Part shown: positions 42,718 through 53,952 of the stretch, one piece after another
Layout of the letters: each line of letters starts with the position of its first letter
Numbering within the stretch: position 1 is the first letter of the stretch
NCBI GenBank assembly: GCA_030248215.1
Contig: JASANG010002540.1
Span: 1 to 64,000, forward strand
Length of the DNA stretch: 64,000 nucleotides
Direction: 5' to 3'
DNA from: Enoplolaimus lenunculus
Taxonomy: Eukaryota; Nematoda; Enoplea; Enoplida; Thoracostomopsidae
Notes under the pieces: model-generated
The model's input: only the letters and a program-made list of their open reading frames with translations
Database searches by the model: none
Told to the model about the DNA's origin: nothing
Made by a program: the position numbers and the translations under genes

Positions 42718-43082
42718 ACAACCGGAATTCCTGCAAATATTCAATTCATATTCCGGTGTCGGTTCTGCCTTCGAAGATGCAGTTACAGACCGGTATTTTT
42801 ACGGTTTTGTGACAAATTATTTCGAATCTTTTAAATATTGGAAATTTTGTGTTTGAAAAATTGTTATTGCGACATGAGTGTTTTCGCAATTTGATGATGT
42901 GATAGCTGAAAATTCGCCTATGAGCTATTTATAGCAAGTTGTCAAAAAAGTTCAACAGTAATTCGGTGAGACGAAAATTATTTCAAATTTCGGTTCCTGC
43001 TCGTGTTTCGGTTCCTGCAGAGAAATTTCATTCCTGGTCCTGTTCCAGTGCCGGCAAAACTTAGTTCCAGGTAAAACCCTGA
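42718..43082. mobile_element. F9 element, long form
   Basis: gtacaaccggaattcctgca to gttccaggtaaaaccctgat; ends rich in ggttcctg. The middle (gacatgagtgttttcgcaat) matches, inverted, 54990-55110. Confidence 0.6.
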
Positions 43083-43175
43083 TATATATAATATATATTA
43101 TATATATATATATTTACATATATATATTTATATATATTTACATATATATATTTATATATATTTATATATATACAT
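43082..43175. repeat. TA/CATATATATTT microsatellite
   Basis: Interrupted TA array with a repeated tttacatatatatatt motif immediately after the F9 end. Confidence 0.85.
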
Positions 43176-43544
43176 ATCTAAATCAGTCTCAGCAACACTG
43201 GATTAACCCTGGCTGAAAAATTGAGTGATATTTATTTTAAATTTTGAAATATTCAAAAATTCAAATCCAAAACCAAATATTTTGTAAATCAATATTGGCA
43301 TAACAAAGTGCGTTTGGGCCACGAATGCAGTTGAGAAAACGGAAAAACTCAAGCAATTTCAGTTTGGTGCTGAATCGAAAATAATTTAGCTTATTTACTT
43401 CGACAAGATGTCGACGGTTTAGGATTTCGCTACAGAGTTTGTTGTACATTTTGCTGTTCAAAAAATAAAGGCAACTTTGAGATAACGTCTATTCTTGAAA
43501 CTATACGGTCTGCATTATCCCTGTTCAAAAGTTTGGCTCAAAGT

Positions 43545-43620
43545 TAAAGACCACGCCGGGAATCGGACCTCGGCTCTGTTGCACTCGAGTCAAGCATGCT
43601 ACCACTACACTATGTGGTCA
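43545..43620 (-). tRNA. tRNA-like fragment, probably a pseudogene
   Basis: On the minus strand a seven-base pair-like acceptor (GACCACA / CGTGGTC) frames TAGTGTAGTGGTAGCAT (A-box-like) and GAGGTCCGATTCCCGG (B-box-like). The anticodon and T stems pair poorly, so a functional tRNA is unlikely. It could be a tRNA-derived SINE head. Confidence 0.3.
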
Positions 43621-43649
43621 TTGCAACGACTTTTTATACTGGTATATGT

Positions 43650-43810
43650 GCACATGCAGGGTCGGAGCAGCCACCTTCCATACCCCGATTTGGAGGCCGA
43701 TCCCTGAAAGGGACCCACACCCTAACCGGACAAAGCAAAAACCGCCGAAGTCCAAAGTTTTGAAAATCTACGCTAGGGGCTCCCACCCATGTCTGCTCCG
43801 GCAACAGAGC
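43650..43810. mobile_element. Unclassified GC-richer element with weak inverted ends
   Basis: gggtcggagcagccacc on the left and ggctcccacccatgtctgct ccggc-like right end. Possibly related to 50175-50345. Overlapping frames on both strands are not convincing genes. Confidence 0.35.
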
Positions 43811-44131
43811 ACACGTATAGTAATCGTTTTGCATTACATACACTTACCGTGTGAATCATGCGTTTTCTCACGGTTTTTAGTCAAAAAATTTTAGGCATCA
43901 AATGTTGACTAAACTTATATTTTTTATCATTTTTTCATCAAAAACCAAGTTCATTATATAGTTTAAAAACATTAATACGTCATTTTTGTACCATAAGGTG
44001 AAATCAGAATTTGAGTTTCTAAGGAAGAGAATAATTTCTCAACTAAACGTTTTTCGTGGACTAAGCATAGCGGCCTGTATCTTGTTTGCTGGTCTGTATA
44101 AAATAAAAAATGTGTCCAGAGACCCATAATA

Positions 44132-44405
44132 ATCAATGTATAAAACACGGCCGTGACAGTAGTAAAAGCATGTGTTTAAGCCTAAGCCGAAACCTAAGCC
44201 TAAGCCTAAGAATGAGGTTATACGTAAGCCTAAGCCTAAGAATGAGCTTATACGAAAGCCTAAGCCTGAGCCTAAGCATAGGCGTAAGAACGAGGTTATA
44301 GCTGAGCTTAAGCATAAACCTAAGCAAAATAATTTGTCTAAAGTTTAAGCTTACTCTATTGCAGTTCCGCAGACAAACGTTCCGTCCATGATTTTAACAT
44401 AGGCC
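44132..44405. mobile_element. F3 MITE
   Basis: caatgtataaaacacggccg to ccgtccatgattttaacata, with several cctaagcctaagaatgag blocks. Confidence 0.7.
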
Positions 44406-44966
44406 CAAATCTGTACATGTGCCCAGAGACCAATGATAAAACATCAACATCATCATACAGGCAAAATTCGTTTTTCCGCTGGCAAAATTCCGCACCAATT
44501 CTAAACCCTGCCAAAACACCAGGAAACGAGGCGTAGAAGTTGCCAAAACTAAAACCAGAGAAAACGAAAACTTTTAGTGGAAACGAGTGAAAATCAAATT
44601 ATCAACATACGTCTTTCCTGGGTGAGCCTATGGAGTTCTGGCCGTCACTGAGACGGGATTGGAGGGCAGAAGATGCACCAAATTGTATTTTAGAAAAATT
44701 TTCAATTTCGCTTGTATAAGTCATGTAAAATATTCGTATATAAAACCTGTTGTAATTTTTTTGTTATCCACAGGTTTATTCAGCAGGCTACGGATCTTGC
44801 CGGCCGGATGTTTATGACTTGTTTTTGTGAACCAAAATTTTGGACGAAGGGGGCGAGCACCGAAAAAATTTAACTTAAAATTCAGTTTTGTACCAACAAT
44901 TTGACAAAAAAGATAAAATTATTCATTAAGATAATGCATCACTACTGCATAATTATGAATCAACTT

Positions 44967-45236
44967 AACCCTTTCTCACATGAATATTTTCTATTTCCCC
45001 TGAGACATACTTTTATCCTAGGATTCGAACTACAGTGACTGGAGTCGGAGGCGTATATCATCACCACTCAGCTATAGGAGCTTGACGCTGGAGCCCGAGG
45101 GGGCTCTCACGTCTTGTGGTGATTTAGTACAATGTATACGTGTTGCAATTGTTAAACACGGTGCGATATATATTATTTAACGTATATACACTGCGTTGAG
45201 TTGCCTATAGGCAACTCAATGTGAGAAGGGGTTAAT
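44967..45236. mobile_element. F6 MITE, full length, TTAA-flanked, tRNA-like core
   Basis: ttaaccctttctcacatgaa to caatgtgagaaggggttaa: TTAA on both sides and 13-bp inverted ends. On the minus strand: tcctatagctgagtggtgat (A box) and ctgtagttcgaatccta (B box). Confidence 0.85.
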
Positions 45237-45249
45237 CATGGCTTTGTGA

Positions 45250-45375
45250 CTGCCTCTAGTGAAAAACATTCCGTGTAGCATAGGTTCAAGCTTGCTTGTA
45301 AAGTCATCGGAAACAATTGTACGCCCCTCCTAAAAATCTTAGGCCCCCATCCACAGCAAGATAGGCCAGCTACTA
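45250..45375. mobile_element. F7 element, degraded
   Basis: aagcttgcttgtaaagtcat, acgcccctcctaaaaatctt and gccagctactacgggcc are F7 blocks. Confidence 0.5.
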
Positions 45376-45429
45376 CGGGCCGGCTAACGGGGCACCCCTA
45401 ATATATTAGCAGGGCAACTAATGCAATTG

Positions 45430-46397
45430 GTTTGAACCTTATGTTGCTGAAATTACGATTTCATGTCTGTATAAAAAATTCTGGGGGTCTGGGGAGCTTT
45501 GGAGGTATAGAAAAGATGGTCTGCAACCTCAAAGTATTGACGCCCCAAAAAGCGTTGTTTTATGTCAATATTCCCTGGCTTGTAACTGTCAAACTAATAT
45601 CTGATTTCGAGTTTTGCTAACCCAAGTTGTATGTAATTGGAGTCCACATATCGAATTTCAGCAGATTTCAACACGTCTAACAACTTTGATTGGCATGACG
45701 TCATTGAAATAAAAGATATATTTTTACGATTAATTTGAAATGTTTAATGTAAAACATTTTGTACTTAAATTCGCAATGGTACAAATTTTACAAATAAATT
45801 TAATATTTAAAATAACCCAAATTTATTAAATCTCAAAGTAGTTTGAAAAAAACTTGTCAATATTTAAAATTGCGCAATTTTCAAAATTTACTAAAATTCA
45901 ACGTGTTAAAATATTGAAAAAATTTGCCCAAAAATTCAAAACGGTTCAAATTTCAGAAAAATTAATAAAATTAAAAATAGTGTAATTTTGGCAAAATTTA
46001 CTTAAATCTCAAAATTTTTCAATTTTAAGAAATTTCCACTAAAATTCAAATTTATTCAAACTGTACGGCAAATGTGGATAAGTCCAAAACTGTTTCGTGA
46101 ACAGTGATAAATCAAACAACCGTAACGGGCACAGGCGTGATACTAGACACACAACGGCCAATTAGCATTTAGAACGAAAATTAGACTAACTATCACAGTT
46201 ATGTTATAGTTTTCGATTTTAGATTATGTTATAGAAACACCATAAACATGTCAGACTACAATTATTTACAAACTACACTATAACACGTATTAATAAGCCA
46301 AGATTAAACATCTGTTACGCTGGATATTTAATAACTAAACGGTATGGCACAGGGGCGTTCGCAGAAAATTATATTTCGGCACCGCCGAATCAGGCCC
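45430..46397. other. AT-rich intergenic, no gene recognised
   Basis: A simple-sequence-like stretch of aaatttaa variants at 45740-46060 and otherwise featureless sequence. Confidence 0.4.
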
Positions 46398-46553
46398 CCG
46401 TAGCCAACTAACCTTGCAAGGGGGGCTAAAATTTTTTAGGAGGGGCATTCAAGGGTTTTCAATGACTTACAAGCAAGTTGAAAATTGTCTAGGGGTTCAA
46501 AATACTTTCCAGGGGAACTGAGTTCCCCCTGCCCCACCCTTTGGCTACGGGCG
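46398..46553. mobile_element. F7 element
   Basis: gcccccgtagccaactaac to ccctttggctacgggcgcg: clear inverted ends, with caagggttttcaatgactta inside. Confidence 0.7.
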
Positions 46554-46888
46554 CGCGCCGAATATTTTAAACAGTGACACCAATTGCAATTCAAGCAGTT
46601 ACACCGAGTCTGTTTTAGGGGCACCAGTCAAATTTGACGGGCATGGCCCAGCAGTGCCTTTCCACGTCGGGACGTCTTCTTTGATTTGGTGGTCGAAATA
46701 GCGTTTATGATCCAGACCAAACAAAAAATCATATCGATTTGAAAATCGAAACAGGAGTAGAGTGTATCCTAAGAATAAAGCGGATGTCATCATGATGGTC
46801 ATCCATGGTCTGAGGCTGTTTTGTAATAACCATGCTAAGCGTATAGAACATAATACAAGTTTTCTCATTCGCTATGCCTCATCGCCAG

Positions 46889-47222
46889 GGTACAACCAGA
46901 GGTCTGCCTCCGGCTCGGGTACAATGTTTGCCGGAGGCATCGGCAACTTCGGTAGTAAAATTTTGCATAATTTTTGCGAAATTTATCTGTTTAGCGCGCG
47001 TTTCGGTTTACTTTTGTCACAATTTTCAGAAAAGAATTTTTTAAATTTCGCAAAAAATTACAGTAAAACCAAACAACGTAACAACATATAGGATTGCAGA
47101 TATTGGCTAAAATTTACTAATTAACCATCATTTTCACTACTTAATTTCGCCTCGCCTCCGGCTCCGGCAAGTTTCGTTCAGCTCCGGCTCCAGTATTTTT
47201 CACCTCCGGTTGCAGCATGCTG
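46889..47222. mobile_element. F10 element
   Basis: gggtacaaccagaggtctgc, ctccggctcgggtacaatg, taaaattttgcataattttt and tcgcctccggctccggcaag align in order with 10437-10787. Confidence 0.65.
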
Positions 47223-47522
47223 ATTGCATAAGTATTTCAAATGCGACTGTAAGCCTAACGAGTTCAGCGCCTGCTTGATTATAACTCAAAAATAGCTATT
47301 TTTATAATCACAGGGTTTTGACGCCTTTAAAATCACAAATTTCAAAGTTGTCCTTGAAAGATTCCGAACCAAAACCTCTATTATAGTTTACAGCAAACTA
47401 GAAAATAAATCTAATGATAGTGCAAAAGCAATCACATTAATTATTTAAAACGTTGTGTATTCTATTAATATGTAGAGACACCTATTCAGCTTGCGGGAAC
47501 CAGGAGTAAATTTAGGTAAAAG

Positions 47523-47827
47523 GGTCCATGTAAGAATCAGGGGCGAAGAGTTTTTTCTGTGGGACTGCAAACAGAGTAAACTTAAGCTTTAGACTAATTT
47601 TTTTGCTTGGCTTTAGGCTTAGGCTTAGGAATATGCTCATTCTTACACTTAGGTTTAGGCTTAGGCTTTAGAATACGCTCATCCTTACGCTTAGGTTTAG
47701 AGTTAGGCTTAGGCTTAGACAAAGGAATATGCTCATTCTTGCACTTAGGTTTAGGCTTAGGCTTAGGCTTAGGCTTAGGAATATGCTTATAATGCTGTCT
47801 CTTCTACCCCTGTTGTTTACATTGGCC
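47523..47827. mobile_element. F3 MITE with perfect 8-bp target duplication
   Basis: ggtccatgtaagaatcaggg to ctgttgtttacattggcc; ggtaaaag on both sides. Two sizeable cttaggtttaggcttagg blocks. Confidence 0.85.
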
Positions 47828-47969
47828 GGTAAAAGGATAAAGGTGACAAACGTAGTCTTCCAATGCTAAAACTGGTTTGTATATTGGCGGACGTATTACA
47901 TTCCAGTAAAGCTGACCGTGAACGAACAATCGGGCAACGCCATCCAATAGTTTCGAAGAACAATGAAGT
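47828..47969 (-). CDS. Possible orphan exon, unknown protein
   Basis: On the minus strand, after an acceptor (tttattaacag at about 47970), one frame stays open with non-biased composition: LHCSSKLLDGVARLF, then VHGQLYWNVIRPPIYKPVL. It runs into the F3 element at 47827. I recognise no family and cannot identify adjoining exons with confidence, so this may be a real exon or chance. Confidence 0.25.
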
Positions 47970-48046
47970 TCTGTTAATAAATATTTGATACTTTGGCTCT
48001 AAGTATAAATCGTATTTTTCTTAATGCATTCACCATAATTAAAACG

Positions 48047-48221
48047 GCCTATGTCACTTTTAGGGCCGTCCAGCTCTGTAAAAAAAGTAGGCCTACATTT
48101 TAGACTACATTTTTTGCTTAGGCTTAGGCTTAGAAACACATTTTTGCAACGCTTAAGCCTAGGTTTAGGCTTAAGAATGCGCTTAATCTACAGTTACGGC
48201 TCTAAAAGTAACATTGGCCAT
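48047..48221. mobile_element. F4 MITE with perfect 8-bp target duplication
   Basis: ggcctatgtcacttttaggg to ctaaaagtaacattggcc; attaaaac on both sides. Confidence 0.85.
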
Positions 48222-48249
48222 TAAAACTGTGGCACAATAGAAACTGTTA

Positions 48250-48501
48250 CACTGTAAATTTCAGTGAGTTGATTTTAACTCAGAATGAGTTGACTCACTC
48301 AGTCTGAGTTAGGATTACCAGAACTAGGAGCTTTGAGTTGATTCAATTCATTCTGAGATAACTAATCAAGTCACCCAGAGTCAACTTAACTCCGAGTGAG
48401 AATCAACTCAACTCAGAATGAGTTAATGTTTACTGATTTTAATTCAGGAATAACCAACTCTCTAGCTGAATTGATTAATCAACTTATTGGAATTTACAGT
48501 G
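48250..48501. mobile_element. F1 MITE
   Basis: cactgtaaatttcagtgag to ttggaatttacagtg, TA flanks. Confidence 0.82.
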
Positions 48502-48504
48502 TAG

Positions 48505-48560
48505 TGTCAATTCGACATTAAAATTTCACGTATTTGTTCAACAATGTCTATGTCTAGCGC
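48505..48560 (-). CDS. Possible short terminal exon
   Basis: Minus strand: acceptor aataacttaccag followed by a frame ALDIDIVEQIREILMSN and a stop. The plus strand of the same segment shows an alternative, ATG TCT ATG TCT AGC GCT G followed by a gtaagt donor. Only one can be right; neither has a confirmed partner exon. Confidence 0.2.
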
Positions 48561-48715
48561 TGGTAAGTTATTCAGGAGTTGAAAAGTCACAAAATAGAAG
48601 GCATATTAGAATTGAAATTCAATTTCGCAACGACATCTAAAAACATTACAAAAATTTTGCCAGGTCAATATTCTTGAATACTCGATTCAATGACAATCTG
48701 TTATTCAAAATTCAT

Positions 48716-48919
48716 GCCCATGTAAAAGATCAGGGGCGGACAGTTTTTCTGTGGGACTGCAAATAGAGTAAGATTAAGCTTTAGACTAATTTTTTGCTTG
48801 GTTCAGGCTTAATAGGCTTAGACTTAGGAATATGCTCATTCTCACGCTTAGGTTAGGTTTAGGCTTAGGCTTAGGCTTAGCGATATGATACTGTTCCGCC
48901 CCAGTTCTTCACAGTGGCC
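48716..48919. mobile_element. F3 MITE with 8-bp target duplication
   Basis: gcccatgtaaaagatcagggg to gccccagttcttcacagtggcc-type end; aaaattca repeated at the borders. Confidence 0.78.
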
Positions 48920-49186
48920 AAAATTCATAACCAGTTGATCAATTCATTTCTAGTAAAACCGTCGAGGTACAACTTTAAAGATCGTTTGTTTCAATGAAAA
49001 TTTCAAAATTACACTTGGTAACCAGGCATTCATCAGCGATAAAAACGAACCAGAAGCCAGACACAATTTGAGCCTCAAATTTCAATGTAAACTGTTCACC
49101 GTGCGTAACTCCAGTTTTTGGAGTTCAGTTGCAACAACACCCGGTGGCCGCTGGAGATATAATACAAATGACCTTAAATAGGGTAT

Positions 49187-49437
49187 ACTGTAAATTCCAA
49201 TGAGTTAATTAATCAACTCAGGCGGAAAGTTAGTTATTTCTGAGTTAATAACAGTAAACGTTAACTCACTCTGAGTTGACTTGATTCTCACTGTGAGTTG
49301 AGATGACTCCGGGTGCGTTGCTTAACTAAATCAGAATGAGTTGAATCAACTCAGAATTGTGAGTTCTGATAGTCCTAACTCAGGCTGAGTGATTCAACTC
49401 ACTCTGAGTTAAAATCAACTCAATGGAATTTACAGTG
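49187..49437. mobile_element. F1 MITE, reverse orientation
   Basis: actgtaaattccaatgag to atggaatttacagtg; the internal order of motifs is reversed relative to the 48250 copy. Confidence 0.8.
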
Positions 49438-49589
49438 TAATATTTCAACTTTATAGCTAAATTGTGTCTTCTACCATTATTGCTGTCATTTTCGTTTTCA
49501 TGGGAGGTGTCATTAATACAGGCTCGAGACCCCCCTGAGAAATCCTAGATCCGCCATTGGTTTAAGGCGCAATATTGAATACATGAGCA

Positions 49590-49797
49590 GTTCTTGTAAT
49601 CACCTCCCTAGCTCTGAAATAGGACTTTCAGAACTCAGAATTCTGAATTGATTGAACTCATTCTGAGTTAAGTAATCAACTCACCCAGAATTATCAGCTC
49701 AGAGTGAGTTGATATCTACTGTTATTAACTCAGAAATAACCAGAAATAACTAATTCTCTTGCTGAGTTGATTAATCAACTCATCGAAATTTACTGTG
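49590..49797. mobile_element. F1 MITE, left-truncated
   Basis: agctctgaaataggactttc onward to catcgaaatttactgtg; contains a doubled aaataaccag block. Confidence 0.6.
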
Positions 49798-49799
49798 AA

Positions 49800-51330
49800 C
49801 GAATTATTGTTTGACGAGAAATGTTTCACTTAAAATACACAATATAATGAAAGATAAACCTTAAAAAAACTTGATATATTTTTAAGATAAATTCAATATT
49901 TTTAATAAGAAACCCCAAATAACATTATTTAGTATCTTTCTTGTCAATCTTACATTATTTTCAAGGTATCAGCTATTAAACAGAGCTGAAAATGGCATTG
50001 TTCTAATGTATTATTTACATTTTAGAAAGAAATCCATTTCTTTCTAATATTGTATATGTCAATTAAATTGGCAAAAAAAACATCTTTGAAACTTTTATAC
50101 TTCAATATCTGTTTTCTGTTTCCATTAGCTTACTTTTCGTTTATGAAATGATATGGACCCTTAGTAAAACGTACGCTGGGCCGCAACAGCCACCTGATAC
50201 CCATCATTTATTGGTGCCCCAACCCAAAGACGGTCCTGCGCCCTAACAAGATTGTAAACGAAAATTTTGAAAAATATTTTGATCATCGCAAGGGGTATTC
50301 ACCCCAGAATTTTTGGGAACCCTCACCCTAGCCGGCTCCGGCATTCAGCATAGTTATATCCGCTATCAGGTCCTGTTGCCATGCCGGATAATACTTTTAA
50401 TAAGGTGTAGATATACCTTGTGTATATATCTTATATTTAAACAAATCATTGTTACCTGTCTGTGGAAATAATCATTGTTTTAAGTAGAAGACCCTAATTT
50501 TCGCCAGGTTAAACACCAAAGCTAAAAGTTAAACCTGATCCAGTAGAACCAAATCTCAATGGCGAACAACAATCATGGCCACAATTGTGTTTTCATAACT
50601 CTAACTCGGGGTTCACGTTATAACTGGTGCAGCTGAGTCACGTTTTGTCACGTTCTATATATCGGGTAACATTTTGTGCGCGATGTAATGCAATATATTA
50701 CAAAAAACAGTGGTTGTCTGCTAACATCACGTATCAGTTACGTAAGCTATAAGTTAAACCTAATCAAAAGAACCAAGTCTCAATGATGAACCACAAAGGT
50801 GGCCACACTTGTGTTTTCACAACCCTAAGCTGTCGATTGCGGATTACATTTTAAAAGCTATTTTTAACTGAATTTTTGAAATCGAAAATAAAAAAAAATG
50901 TTTTTCATTTTCAATCACGTAACGATTCTTGCTAACTATAACTCATAACCTTATTTTTAACGTTCGAATCGTAGTAGAAATGAATAATATAATCTTTACT
51001 TATATATTATATAGGTATATATACCTATATAATATAATATAATATTATATATATATAAATACTCTCTGCTGCAGTTAGCGTTTAAATTGATTTGAACTTT
51101 TCAACTTGAACAACAGGGAATTCTTTTCAACGCATTTCACTGCTGGATTTGCGTGCAGCAGGGTGCAACCCCGGAAATGAAAAATACCTCGTGTCCAATC
51201 CGGAAACTTGTGCCAACGAATCTTGACAAAGCCACAACCGGAAGTGACACAAAATTTAAATCAGTTCAAAACGATGTTTGAATTTGCTAAATTTCAATCA
51301 ACGAAATGAAACGTCTGCAGCTCGAATATA
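49800..51330. other. Intergenic, repeat fragments, no gene
   Basis: F8 left-end fragment at 50607-50690 (ggggttcacgttataact), TA-rich stretch at 51005-51060, a gctaaaagttaaacctgatc block duplicated at 50520 and 50745, and F10-like text at 51160-51210. Confidence 0.45.
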
Positions 51331-51331
51331 T

Positions 51332-51580
51332 ATCTGTAAATTTCAGTGAGCCGATTTAACTCAGAATGAGTTGAATCACTCTGACTGAGTTAGAACTACC
51401 AGAACTGAGAATTTTGAGTTGATTCAATTCATTCTGAGTTAATTAACCAACTCACCCAGAGTCAGCTCTCAACTCAGAGTGAGAATCAACTCAACTCAGA
51501 TTGAGTTAATGTTTACAGATATTAATTCAGAAAATACTAACTCGCTCGTTGAGTTGATTAATTCATTGGCATTTACAGTG
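51332..51580. mobile_element. F1 MITE
   Basis: tctgtaaatttcagtgag to tggcatttacagtg with full core. Confidence 0.78.
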
Positions 51581-51941
51581 TATTCCTACGGTGTTATCCA
51601 GTGCCGACCGGTAATTAATGTATTATAAATGAGGTTATATCGTAAAAACAGCTGCAATAATTCTCATAAATGTTTATAGTTTTTTGGTCACAACAATAAA
51701 ATTTAGTCCGTTCTGTAAACTGAAAAATTTGCTAAAAAGTTAGCTTGAGATTACAAAACGTTCACCCTGAAAACAGAAAAAAACTCGAGACAAATAAGAT
51801 AAACTAATCAACGAGATATAAGTCTTTTGCACCGGAAATGATTATAAATGTATACGATTTTTAATATCTGTTGTTACATCTTTGATTATAGAACTTTCTT
51901 TTATAAATACGCTAACAGAGTGTTTTTTGTAAAAAGATTAA

Positions 51942-52419
51942 GCCAATGTATAGAACAGCACATAAAACAGTAGTATAAAGCATATTCCTTTGTTTAAGCC
52001 TAAGTGTAATAATGAGCTGTTACCTAAATCTAAGCATAAACAAAAAAATTTGCCAAAAGCTTAACCCTTTCTCACATGAATATTTTCTATTTCCCCTGAG
52101 ACCTACTTTTATGCTAGGATTCGAACTCCAGTGACTAAAGTGGGAGGCGTATACCATCACCACTCAGCTATAGGAGCTTGACGCTCGAGACCGAGGGGGC
52201 TCTCACGTCTTGTGGTGATTTAGTACTATGTATACGTGTTGCAATTGTTAAACACGGTGCGATACATATTATTTAACGTATATACACTGCGCTGAGTTGC
52301 CTATATGCAACTCAATGTGAGAAGGGGTTATAGATAGCAAACTGAAAATTTTTCGCTTAATCTTTATTCTATTGCAGCTTCGCCGAAAAACGTTTCGCCC
52401 CAGATACTTTACATGGGCC
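51942..52419. mobile_element. F3 element split by an F6 insertion
   Basis: Left part gccaatgtatagaacagcac with aagcctaagtgtaat; right part ctattgcagcttcgccg to tttacatgggcc. The F6 copy at 52063-52330 lies between. Confidence 0.75.
52063..52330. mobile_element. F6 MITE nested in F3, tRNA-like core
   Basis: ttaaccctttctcacatgaa to caatgtgagaaggggtta. Nearly identical to 44967-45236 throughout, including tataggagcttgacgct and ggattcgaactccagtgac, so both are recent. Confidence 0.85.
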
Positions 52420-52444
52420 AAAAATTGAAATCAACCTGCACTGT

Positions 52445-52677
52445 ATTAAATTCAAGTGAGTAGAATAATCAACTCTGGAGAGAGAATTCGAACTACAGTG
52501 AAATATTAATTCGCTCTGAGCTGATTTAATTCCTGGGTGAGTTAATTAATAAACTCACTACATGAATTCACTCAATTTACAATTCTGAGTTCTGAAACAC
52601 CTAACTCTGATGTCAGACTTCTAAGCGGATACAATTTATTCTGTGTAAAAACCAACTCATTAAAATTTACATGGTGT
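52445..52677. mobile_element. F1 MITE, degraded
   Basis: tattaaattcaagtgagtag to taaaatttacatgg with a partly conserved interior. Confidence 0.55.
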
Positions 52678-52679
52678 GC

Positions 52680-53724
52680 TAAATTTTAAAATTCCGGCAA
52701 TTTATTGTTCAAATAATTCTTCCGATCGCGATTCGCAAAACTTTAATTACTCTAATGACGTACTGATCAGGATATACAAATAGGTGTTAAATTTCGGATA
52801 TTTCAACACGATAAAGGATATTGAAAGCTTGCGTTTAATAGAACAACAATTGGACCAAAACCGAACGAACGGTTAACTTGGCACTGGGTGACAGTAAACA
52901 TTACGCATCAATTTGTCATTGTTCATTTAATATATTTTGCTGATTATTATTATTAATTGCATTTATTTGCTAAAATTTGCAGAAATTAAACTGCGTTTTA
53001 TATGATAAACACTATCCATGCTATGCAAGCATTTACACTACAAACCAGGGGTGCTAAATATTTACTTGGTAGTGTTTTGCTTTTCTGCGGGACAGCAGTA
53101 TAGCACTAAAGCTAATGCTTAGAGTATAAAGCAAAATTTTAGGCTTGGCATACCAATATCAGATCATGCAATGTTATCTTTTGACACCCAGATCAGGGTC
53201 AGACCGTTTTTCTGCGTAACAGCTATGCAGTGAGCTTAAAGCTTTAGACAAAGTTTTTGCTCAGGCTTAGGTATAGGATTATCCCTACGCTTAGGTTTTA
53301 GCATATGCTTATACCACTGTCATCAGGTTGATCTATCCATTGGCACTAATTCGTAGAGGCAGGTACGGGGTGGTGGTAAATATTGGAATCCGACCCAGAA
53401 ACGGAGGCGGAGGCACCCGCAAAAAATTTCATTTGGGGGCACCGAATAACTTTATTCACGATTGTTTACTTTTTTACACCAAGTCTATTTGGCGGATACC
53501 AGCCAAATTTCGGGAGGATGTACGACCTCCCAATGGACTATGCCCCACTTGAGGACGCCTTGAACGGAATTTCAACCAGTCTCATCGGCTCACACTGTTA
53601 ATATATTTAAGCGGTTATTGTCCCAATTTATCATAAGGAAGGACACAGTAGTGTCTCTTATAATATGGTTTAGCCAAAATTTTTGATTCTTAAAATCGTT
53701 AATATTTCCAAGCAGCTACAATGT
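52680..53724. other. Intergenic with a degraded F3 copy
   Basis: F3-like blocks at 53185-53325 (gatcagggtcagaccg, ctcaggcttaggta, gcatatgcttataccact). Two overlapping open frames at 53328-53601 are not recognisable proteins. Confidence 0.4.
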
Positions 53725-53952
53725 TATTTTCAGTGTGAGTAGATTTAAACTCAGAATGAGTTGAATCACTCAGTCTGAGTTAGGACTATCAGAACTCCGA
53801 ATTTTGAGTTGATTCAAATCATTCTGAGTTAATTAATCAACTCACCCAAAGTTTACTCAACTCAGAGTCAGTTATAATGTTTATTGATATTAATTCAGAA
53901 ATAACCAACTCGCTAGCTGAAACGATTGATCAACTCATTGCAATTTACAGTG
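53725..53952. mobile_element. F1 MITE
   Basis: ttttcagtgtgagtagattt to ttgcaatttacagtg, full internal pattern. Confidence 0.72.

Noticed and set aside
53328-53601. Two overlapping plus-strand frames, one with YQPNFGRMYDLPMDYAP
   Set aside because: No splice context, start context or family recognised; the sequence resembles other GC-richer intergenic repeats. Kept as unsupported.
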